From the NCBI GenBank assembly GCA_035277525.1, contig DATEKH010000116.1, positions 1 to 6,870 of the forward strand: DNA of 6,870 nt, written 5' to 3'. The stretch comes from CAIKMD01 sp035277525. GTDB lineage: Bacteria; Pseudomonadota; Alphaproteobacteria; ATCC43930; CGMCC-115725. This document shows, one piece after another, positions 1-4,527 of the stretch. The translations under genes were made by a program, and so were the position numbers. Each line of letters begins with the position of its first letter. Within the stretch, counting starts at the first letter, position 1. The notes beneath the pieces are model-generated. The model was not told where the DNA came from. It was given only the letters and a program-made list of their open reading frames with translations, and made no database searches.

Positions 1-450
1 AAGAAGATCGACGGCTTCTCCAACAGCCCGCCCTTCGTCGAGCAAGTGCTGCTCGACGGGACCGGCGTCCTCGTCTCGGATTCGCGCATCGGCGAGCCCA
101 AGGAATATTCGCCGGTCTCGGCTGCGCTGTTGCTGGCGCGCAGCGATTTCTGTCCCGCCCACAAAGACATCTGCGCCAAGATGGTGCATGGCATCTTCGC
201 GGCGACGCAGATCATCCGCGACGACCCCAAGACCTCGCTCAAGGCGATGAAGGCGCATTTTGGCACCTACAACGACAAGGTGCTCGAAGCCGCCTATCAG
301 ACCGTCCGTGCGATGACCGACGCGAAGCCGATCACGACGGTTCAGGATCTCGCGAACGGCGACAATCTGAACGAGGCCGCCGGCTTCATCAAGCCGGAAG
401 AAAAATTCCACGACTACAAGTCGATCATCGACAATCAATACGTCAAATAG
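1..450 (+). CDS. ABC transporter substrate-binding protein, NitT/TauT type (3' part only)
   Basis: The gene enters from the left edge; 149 codons are visible before the TAG at 448-450. The visible part resembles the C-terminal lobe of periplasmic binding proteins of the NitT/TauT (SsuA/THI5-like) ABC family: an S-N-S-P-P-F segment, then a D-G-T-G-V-L-V-S-D-S strand, the Y-S-P-V-S hinge-like stretch, and a long helical tail in which successive helices carry L-L-L-A-R-S-D-F, I-F-A-A-T-Q-I-I and A-A-Y-Q-T-V. In this family the protein captures a small ligand (nitrate, sulfonate, pyrimidine precursor or similar) in the periplasm and hands it to a membrane permease. The ligand cannot be read from this fragment, and no permease or ATPase gene follows, so any partners must lie upstream. 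The GTG at 46 is an internal Val codon, not a start. Two Cys residues ten apart (F-C-P-A-H-K-D-I-C) could form a periplasmic disulfide, which is inference. Confidence 0.8.
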   Translation, partial: KKIDGFSNSPPFVEQVLLDGTGVLVSDSRIGEPKEYSPVSAALLLARSDFCPAHKDICAKMVHGIFAATQIIRDDPKTSLKAMKAHFGTYNDKVLEAAYQTVRAMTDAKPITTVQDLANGDNLNEAAGFIKPEEKFHDYKSIIDNQYVK

Positions 451-463
451 CGCGCGCTGCGCG

Positions 464-499
464 GCGGCGACTCGCGCATCGAGACGCGCGACTCGCCGC
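464..499 (+). terminator. Hairpin after the ABC binding-protein gene, possible terminator
   Basis: Positions 464-477 pair with 486-499 (one C-C mismatch at 471/492) around an 8-nt loop, 14 nt after the stop codon at 450. The stem is long and almost all G-C, but it is followed by GAATTTCC rather than a T-run, so it is at best a weak intrinsic terminator or a 3'-end stabilising hairpin. Confidence 0.4.
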
Positions 500-520
500 G
501 AATTTCCGCCAAAACCCGAT

Positions 521-546
521 TTGCGGCGCCGCTTCCGGCGCCGCAA
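521..546. repeat. Perfect 10-bp inverted repeat in the intergenic gap
   Basis: TTGCGGCGCC at 521-530 is the exact reverse complement of 537-546, with a 6-nt loop. It is the second hairpin between the ABC gene and the next ORF. No T-run follows on the plus strand (the next bases are GCGCATAAAACCC), so its role is unknown; it could serve transcript ending or be a small palindromic remnant. The rest of the gap from 451 to 675 holds no gene that I can support. Confidence 0.45.
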
Positions 547-675
547 GCGCATAAAACCCGCGGAATTGCGCGCACATGTCGAGTCGTGCTGGACAAACAT
601 CGAGTCGCATGGAGATTTGTCGTCGGAGCGTGTCGCGTCCACGTCAACGCTCCGATTTGGGCGGGAATCGGGTGG

Positions 676-2298
676 ATGCGTCTGCGTCTTTTGAAACTGT
701 GCTGTTTGTTTTTGGTATTGGCTTTGGCCGGCGGATTGATCGTGTTCGACTTCGCCGGCGACGATCTGCAATCGGCCTTCATCGAAACCTCCGCCGTGAC
801 GCCGGCCGCGATGCCGGATCATTCGGCGTCGGCGAATTTGCCGCCTGCCGACATCGCGAGCACAAGCGCGCCGGCGGCCACGGGCGCGCCCGCGGCGGAC
901 ACGGCGTCGCCCGATGCCGCGCCGCCCTCGGCCCTCGCACCGAGCGATACTCAGGCGCCAGCCGCTGCATCGACGCAGGCCCAGGCGGCGGATACGTCCG
1001 CGCAAGCCGAGGTCGCGGCGACGAGCGCGGCGCCGAGTGCGTCGCCTCCGAGCGATCAAGGCGCGGATGAGCAAGCGCCGCCCGCTGCTCCGGCGCAAAC
1101 GCAGCCGGCACAATCGCCGGAGCAGACGCAAGTGTCGGACCAAGGAGCGCCAGCCTCCGTCGCTTCGGTCGAAGGCCATGCCGTTCCGCCTCCCTCTCCC
1201 GCACCGGCGGAAGCGGCGCCGGCACCTGTCGCTGCGGTCGAGCCGCCGCCGGCGCCGGCCGCTGCGAAGAGCGGCTTCTCGGTCAGCGCGTCCGCCAGCG
1301 GCAAATATGCGGTCAGGGCGGCGATCCCGGCGCCTGTCAAGGAGCAGCAGCGGGGCGCGCCGCCGCCGGAAGCTGTGGCCAAGCCCCAGCCAGCGCCGCC
1401 GGCCTCGCCGCCCGCGAGCGCCGCGCATCATGCCGCCTCCGGCAGCGCTGCGCCGGCCGCCGCTCCCGCGCAAGCCGCAGAGGATGATGTTGCCGACTAC
1501 CAGATCGCGTCGAACGCCTCTTCGCCAGGCGCGCCATCGCCCAAGCTCGTCGCACAGACCGCACCGCCTTCGGCAGCGCCGCTCGTCTCGAGCGAAATGC
1601 ACGACCCGCGCTCGGCTGCGCCGCTCGCCGGCTCGCAAGTCGCGCTTGGGCCGCAGACTCTGATCGAGTTTCCGAGCCTGCAATCGACCGCGAGCGGTTC
1701 GCTCGCCGGCACGGGAAGCGTCACCAATTCTTCGACGCGGGTCATTCCGGGCATTATCGGCTCTTGGACCTCGGCGCCGCTCGACGCGTTGCCCCTCGGC
1801 CCGAGCTTTGGAACCTCGCTCTTCATCGGCGCGCCCGCCACCGGGGATTCCGTCGCGACCGCGTCAACCAGCGGCGGCTATACGCTGAAGCTCGGCCAGA
1901 CCAACAATTGGCCGGTCATCATGCCGCGCTTTTTCATGGGGCTCCCGGTGACCGACGGCACCAGCGCCAGCCTCGGCACGGGCGTGTGGATCAACAACAT
2001 CAAGGAAACGGCGACGCTCGCCAACGCCACCTCGACGCAAAGCGACGAGCATTCCGGCATGATGGTGCGGCCGTTCCTCAACGCCGCGATCATGCAGCGC
2101 GCACCGCTCTTCGAGTTTCTCCCGCCCGACGCGCAGAAGCTCAAACTCTCGGGCGGCTACATCTTCGGCGATTCCAGCTTCCAGGCCGCGTTCTGCGCCG
2201 CCGGCCAAACTTGCGTGAAGACCTCCGATCAAGGAAGCTGGTTCCTCGGTCTCTCCTACGAGTTCGGCTTTCCGGTCGGCGGCGCGGCGCCGCGCTAG
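676..2298 (+). CDS. Ala/Pro-rich exported or membrane-anchored protein of unknown function
   Basis: I do not recognise this protein. The frame is open from a GTG at 586 (570 aa), but I prefer the ATG at 676 (540 aa). It places a classic secretion signal or signal anchor right at the N-terminus, with a basic start (M-R-L-R-L-L-K) followed by about 17 hydrophobic residues (LCCLFLVLALAGGLIVF). A weak GCGGGAA lies about 8 nt upstream of this ATG. No lipobox Cys is visible. Residues about 40-315 are low-complexity Ala/Pro/Ser/Gln sequence, probably a disordered linker crossing the periplasm. Residues about 320-540 form a Gly/Ser/Thr-rich domain with alternating hydrophobic and aromatic segments and two Cys near the end (residues 507 and 513). 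It finishes in an aromatic-alternating stretch, F-L-G-L-S-Y-E-F-G-F, which would suit a beta-strand, possibly of an outer-membrane barrel (inference). The N-terminal layout resembles TonB or other anchored linker proteins, but no TonB C-terminal domain is present. The frame is credible because it stays open through extreme-GC sequence and ends 37 nt before the next gene. Confidence 0.65.
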   Translation: MRLRLLKLCCLFLVLALAGGLIVFDFAGDDLQSAFIETSAVTPAAMPDHSASANLPPADIASTSAPAATGAPAADTASPDAAPPSALAPSDTQAPAAASTQAQAADTSAQAEVAATSAAPSASPPSDQGADEQAPPAAPAQTQPAQSPEQTQVSDQGAPASVASVEGHAVPPPSPAPAEAAPAPVAAVEPPPAPAAAKSGFSVSASASGKYAVRAAIPAPVKEQQRGAPPPEAVAKPQPAPPASPPASAAHHAASGSAAPAAAPAQAAEDDVADYQIASNASSPGAPSPKLVAQTAPPSAAPLVSSEMHDPRSAAPLAGSQVALGPQTLIEFPSLQSTASGSLAGTGSVTNSSTRVIPGIIGSWTSAPLDALPLGPSFGTSLFIGAPATGDSVATASTSGGYTLKLGQTNNWPVIMPRFFMGLPVTDGTSASLGTGVWINNIKETATLANATSTQSDEHSGMMVRPFLNAAIMQRAPLFEFLPPDAQKLKLSGGYIFGDSSFQAAFCAAGQTCVKTSDQGSWFLGLSYEFGFPVGGAAPR

Positions 2299-2322
2299 GT
2301 TTTCGCCGCGCCCCATCCGCCG

Positions 2323-2329
2323 AGAGGAG
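2323..2329 (+). promoter_or_regulatory. Ribosome binding site of the first small membrane protein gene
   Basis: AGAGGAG sits 6 nt before the ATG at 2336. It fixes that start and suggests the gene is translated from the same transcript as the preceding ORF, whose stop is 37 nt upstream. Confidence 0.6.
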
Positions 2330-2335
2330 TTCGCG

Positions 2336-2605
2336 ATGGGCGCGGCGCTTTACGCCGGGATCGGTTTTATCGGGGTGGTGCTGGTGCTGGGCGGCTATTT
2401 CGCCAATCAGCGCGGCCGGCTCGCCGCCGAGGATTGGCGCTTCCCCGCCGTCAACCTCGCGGGCTCGTGCCTCATTCTCGTCTCGCTCGTCGATCGCTGG
2501 AATCTGCCGTCTTTCGTCATCAATCTCGCCTGGGCGGCGATCAGCGTTCTGGGTCTCGTCAACGGCGCCCGTGCGCGAGCGCGCGGCGGCCAGGGAAGCT
2601 CTTAA
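2336..2605 (+). CDS. CBU_0592-family small membrane protein, copy 1
   Basis: This 89-aa protein has three predicted membrane helices: residues about 5-22 (ending G-G-Y-F-A-N-Q), about 36-51 (V-N-L-A-G-S-C-L-I-L-V-S-L) and about 58-77 (V-I-N-L-A-W-A-A-I-S-V-L-G-L). The spacing of Y-F, N-L-x-G-S, L-I-L-V-S-L, W-N-x-P and W-A-A-I-S-x-x-G-L matches what I remember of the CBU_0592 family of short inner-membrane proteins, which has no established function. The start is supported by AGAGGAG 6 nt upstream. The tail is Arg/Gly-rich (A-R-A-R-A-R-G-G). A paralogue lies at 2839-3084. By hand alignment about 43 of 76 residues are identical with no gap, so this is a tandem duplication. The family assignment is from memory and was not searched. 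Confidence 0.75.
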   Translation: MGAALYAGIGFIGVVLVLGGYFANQRGRLAAEDWRFPAVNLAGSCLILVSLVDRWNLPSFVINLAWAAISVLGLVNGARARARGGQGSS

Positions 2606-2644
2606 CGGCGCGTTGAGCTTGATCGTATGACAGGCGCGATCAAA

Positions 2645-2803
2645 CGACCCTCTCCGCCCGCTCGCGGGGGGAGAGGGTGCGACCCGCGGATCAAAATCCG
2701 CGGGACGCGGGTGAGGTGGGGCGCTGTCGCATTCACCACCTCACCCTCCCATTGCTGCGCAATGGGTCCCTCCCTCTCCCCCGCTTCGCGGCGGAGAGGG
2801 TCG
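2645..2803. repeat. 159-bp palindromic intergenic element with 14-bp terminal inverted repeats
   Basis: Positions 2645-2658 (CGACCCTCTCCGCC) are the exact reverse complement of 2790-2803. Inside lies a chain of further inverted repeats. 2647-2655 pairs with 2670-2678 as a local hairpin. 2683-2691 pairs with 2696-2704 (9-bp stem, CAAA loop). 2709-2719 pairs with 2736-2746 (11 bp). 2748-2755 pairs with 2759-2766 (8 bp, 3-nt loop). 2772-2779 pairs with 2793-2800. There is no convincing coding potential. The CCCTCTCC...GGAGAGGG style is familiar from intergenic repeats in Rhizobiales genomes (compare RIME- and ERIC-like elements), so a non-autonomous, MITE-like or REP-like repeat is the best reading. 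It separates the two paralogous membrane-protein genes. Confidence 0.75.
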
Positions 2804-2838
2804 ATTTTCGTACGCGCGGAATTTGCTTCGGTCGCGCC

Positions 2839-3084
2839 ATGATCTGGGATGCGCCAACTGCGGCGGGGCTTCTCGGCGCCGCGCTGCTGCTCACGGCTTA
2901 TTTCGCCACTCAGCAACGCTGGCTCAGCGCCGGGGATTGGCGCTTCCCGCTCGCCAACCTCGTCGGCTCATGTCTCATTCTCGTCTCGCTCGCGACGCAA
3001 TGGAACTGGCCCGCCGGCGTGATCGAGGCGGCCTGGGCCGCGATCAGCCTGATGGGATTGGTGCGATCTTTGCGCGCGCGTTAA
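2839..3084 (+). CDS. CBU_0592-family small membrane protein, copy 2
   Basis: This 81-aa paralogue of the upstream small membrane protein has the same three-helix plan: residues about 7-23, about 36-48 (N-L-V-G-S-C-L-I-L-V-S-L) and about 56-75 (G-V-I-E-A-A-W-A-A-I-S-L-M-G-L). Identical blocks include D-W-R-F-P and G-S-C-L-I-L-V-S-L. The frame is open upstream to 2677, but that extension runs through the palindromic element and encodes no helix or conserved motif. The ATG at 2839 gives the N-terminus that aligns with copy 1. No good Shine-Dalgarno is visible before it, so translation may be weak or the start slightly different. Biochemical function is unknown. It ends at TAA 3082-3084, inside the short palindrome GCGCGTTAACGCGC (3076-3089). 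The serC promoter begins 35 nt later. Confidence 0.7.
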   Translation: MIWDAPTAAGLLGAALLLTAYFATQQRWLSAGDWRFPLANLVGSCLILVSLATQWNWPAGVIEAAWAAISLMGLVRSLRAR

Positions 3085-3119
3085 CGCGCATCTGAGACAT
3101 GTTGCCGCGCCGCGCGCTG

Positions 3120-3148
3120 TTGACGGGCGCAGAGCGCTCCCGTAGTTT
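3120..3148 (+). promoter_or_regulatory. Candidate sigma70-type promoter of serC-serA
   Basis: TTGACG at 3120-3125 is followed after exactly 17 nt by TAGTTT at 3143-3148. The -35 is near consensus; the -10 matches at T1, A2 and T6. Transcription would start near 3155, immediately before the serC leader hairpins. The spacer contains the 8-bp palindrome GAGCGCTC (3132-3139), which could be an operator, but nothing else supports that. Confidence 0.5.
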
Positions 3149-3151
3149 CAT

Positions 3152-3205
3152 CGGCGGGACACGCCCCCCCAACGGGGCGCATCTATTCTGGAAGGAATAG
3201 CTTTC
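3152..3205 (+). promoter_or_regulatory. serC leader RNA motif (two hairpins, the second holding the RBS)
   Basis: Two consecutive hairpins precede the serC ATG. Hairpin 1 pairs CGCCCC (3162-3167) with GGGGCG (3174-3179). Hairpin 2 pairs CTATTC (3183-3188) with GAATAG (3195-3200) around the loop TGGAAG. The Shine-Dalgarno GGAAGGA (3190-3196) lies in the loop and the 3' side of hairpin 2, 9 nt before the ATG. This matches my memory of the serC leader (Rfam RF00517), a conserved element upstream of serC-serA in alphaproteobacteria whose last stem overlaps the serC RBS. It points to control of serC translation initiation; the signal it senses is not known to me. The assignment rests on context, geometry and memory, not on a covariance-model search. 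Confidence 0.8.
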
Positions 3206-4363
3206 ATGAAGCCGACCCGCCGGCCCGCCTGCCCGAATTTTTCCTCTGGCCCCTGCGCCAAACGCCCCGGTTACTCGCTCACCGCTCTTGAGAAGGCCCT
3301 CCTGGGCCGCTCCCACCGCTCGAAGCTCGGCAAAGCCCGCCTCAAGGACGCGGTCGATCGCTCGCGCGCGCTCCTCGGAATTCCCAAGGATTATCGCCTC
3401 GGCATCGTGCCCGCCTCCGATACGGGCGCGGTCGAGATGGCGCTGTGGTCGCTTCTCGGCGCGCGCGGCGTCGATGCGCTCACCTGGGAGAATTTCGGCG
3501 AGGGCTGGGTCACCGATATCGAGAAGCAGCTGAAGATCAAGGATCTGCGCGTGATGCGCGCGCCCTATGGCGAGATCCCCGACCTCGACAAAGTCGATTG
3601 CGACCGCGACGTGGTGTTCACCTGGAACGGGACGACCTCGGGCGCGCGCATGCCGAATGGCGATTGGATCAAGCCCGACCGCAAAGGGCTGATGATCTGC
3701 GATGCGACCTCGGGCGTCTTTGCCATGGACCTGCCCTGGGCAAAGCTCGATGTCGTCACCTGGTCGTGGCAGAAGGTGCTGGGCGGCGAGGCGGCGCATG
3801 GCATGCTCGCGCTGTCGCCGCGCGCCATCGAGCGGCTCGAAACATACACGCCGCCCTGGCCGTTGCCGAAAATCTTCCGCATGACCAGCAAGGGCAAATT
3901 CAGCGAGGGCATTTTCAAGGAAGAGACCATCAACACGCCCTCGATGCTCGCCGTCGAAGACGCGATCGACAGCCTCAAATGGGCCGAATCGATCGGCGGG
4001 CTCTCGGCCTTGAAGGCGCGGTGCGAAGGCAATCTCGCGGCGATCGCGGCGTGGGTCGAGCGCACGCCATGGGTCGACTTCCTGGTCGCCGATCCGAAAA
4101 TCCGCTCCTGCACCTCGGTGTGCCTCAAAATCGTCGCCGACGGCTTCGATCGCTTGTCCAAGGACGAGCAATGGGCGCGCGTCAAAAAGATCGAGGCGCT
4201 GCTCGACGCCGAGGGCGTCGCCTACGACATCGCCGGCCATCGCGACGCGGTGCCGGGTCTTCGGATCTGGTGCGGCGCGACGATCGAGCGCGCCGATGTC
4301 GAGGCGCTTCTGCCCTGGCTCGATTGGGCCTTCGCCGAAGCCGCCGCCACCGTCGCCGCTTAG
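3206..4363 (+). CDS. serC: Phosphoserine aminotransferase (alphaproteobacterial type)
   Basis: This 385-aa PLP enzyme converts 3-phosphohydroxypyruvate plus glutamate to O-phosphoserine and 2-oxoglutarate in the cytoplasm, the second step of serine synthesis. The N-terminus N-F-S-S-G-P-C-A-K-R-P-G-Y is the phosphoserine-aminotransferase signature (residues 11-23). The T-W-N-G-T-T-S-G loop (139-146) and D166 in D-A-T-S-G are expected to contact the cofactor. K190 in W-S-W-Q-K-V-L-G-G-E is the likely Schiff-base lysine. The length and the W-Q-K-V-L-G-G-E form fit the alphaproteobacterial/Methanosarcina-type subfamily (serC_2) rather than the roughly 360-aa E. coli form. The start has GGAAGGA 9 nt upstream, inside the leader hairpin. 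serA follows 164 nt downstream on the same strand, so the two are probably one operon with a repeat inserted between them. The enzyme looks intact. Confidence 0.95.
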   Translation: MKPTRRPACPNFSSGPCAKRPGYSLTALEKALLGRSHRSKLGKARLKDAVDRSRALLGIPKDYRLGIVPASDTGAVEMALWSLLGARGVDALTWENFGEGWVTDIEKQLKIKDLRVMRAPYGEIPDLDKVDCDRDVVFTWNGTTSGARMPNGDWIKPDRKGLMICDATSGVFAMDLPWAKLDVVTWSWQKVLGGEAAHGMLALSPRAIERLETYTPPWPLPKIFRMTSKGKFSEGIFKEETINTPSMLAVEDAIDSLKWAESIGGLSALKARCEGNLAAIAAWVERTPWVDFLVADPKIRSCTSVCLKIVADGFDRLSKDEQWARVKKIEALLDAEGVAYDIAGHRDAVPGLRIWCGATIERADVEALLPWLDWAFAEAAATVAA

Positions 4364-4382
4364 CGGCGTCCCAGAGTTTTTT
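4354..4382 (+). terminator. Hairpin over the serC stop codon plus T6 tract, weak terminator candidate
   Basis: CGCCGC (4354-4359) pairs with GCGGCG (4363-4368) around a TTA loop, overlapping the TAG stop at 4361-4363. A run of six T follows at 4377-4382, 8 nt after the stem. The gap between stem and T-tract is longer than in usual intrinsic terminators and the stem is short. Any effect on readthrough into serA would be partial. Confidence 0.3.
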
Positions 4383-4409
4383 CATGCAACCGCGCGTGCC
4401 GCAAGGATG

Positions 4410-4485
4410 CGTGGATGGCCGGGCCGGGCCCAGCCATGACGACGCTCTTTAAGCGTCATGCCCGGACTTGTTCCGGGCATCCACG
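4410..4485. repeat. 76-bp imperfect palindromic repeat between serC and serA
   Basis: The ends CGTGGATG (4410-4417) and CATCCACG (4478-4485) are perfect inverted repeats. The centre pairs GACGCT (4441-4446) with AGCGTC (4452-4457) across a 5-nt loop, or alternatively CATGACG (4435-4441) with CGTCATG (4454-4460). The right arm has its own hairpin, CCCGGA (4461-4466) with TCCGGG (4472-4477). The pattern of GTGGATGGCCGGG, CATGACG, CGTCATGCCCGG and CCGGGCATCCACG is one I know as an abundant intergenic palindrome in Bradyrhizobium and related Hyphomicrobiales. The 4364-4527 gap contains nothing else that I can identify apart from the hairpin at the serC stop. Confidence 0.75.
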
Positions 4486-4527
4486 GGTTCTTACCGCACG
4501 ACGCCCGAACAAATGAGTCATTGAGCC

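Noticed and set aside
586..675. GTG at 586 as the start of the Ala/Pro-rich protein
   Set aside because: The extra 30 residues precede the hydrophobic signal segment, and the ATG at 676 gives a normal basic n-region. Not excluded, only less likely.
914..1663. 249-aa plus-strand frame, extremely Arg-rich
   Set aside because: It is the +1-shifted reading of the Ala/Pro-rich region of the 676-2298 gene; Ala/Pro codons read out of frame give Arg-rich nonsense.
676..2298. Identification as TonB
   Set aside because: The N-terminal anchor and Pro-rich linker are TonB-like, but the C-terminal TonB fold and its motifs are absent, the C-terminal domain is far too long, and no exbB/exbD is present.
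2645..2803. CRISPR array
   Set aside because: The repeats are inverted rather than direct, vary in sequence, and have no regularly sized spacers; no cas genes are nearby.
2677..2838. Upstream extension of copy 2 of the small membrane protein
   Set aside because: The extension runs through the palindromic repeat and adds no sequence that aligns with copy 1; ATG 2839 gives the matching N-terminus.
3044..4240. 398-aa minus-strand open frame opposite serC
   Set aside because: It lies antisense to an intact, motif-complete serC, has Arg/Asp/His-biased composition typical of a GC-rich shadow frame, and shows no recognisable domain.
4468..4496. Separate serA promoter (TTGTTC, 17 nt, TTACCG)
   Set aside because: The -10 match is poor, and the -35 falls in the loop and stem of the palindromic repeat, so it is likely chance.
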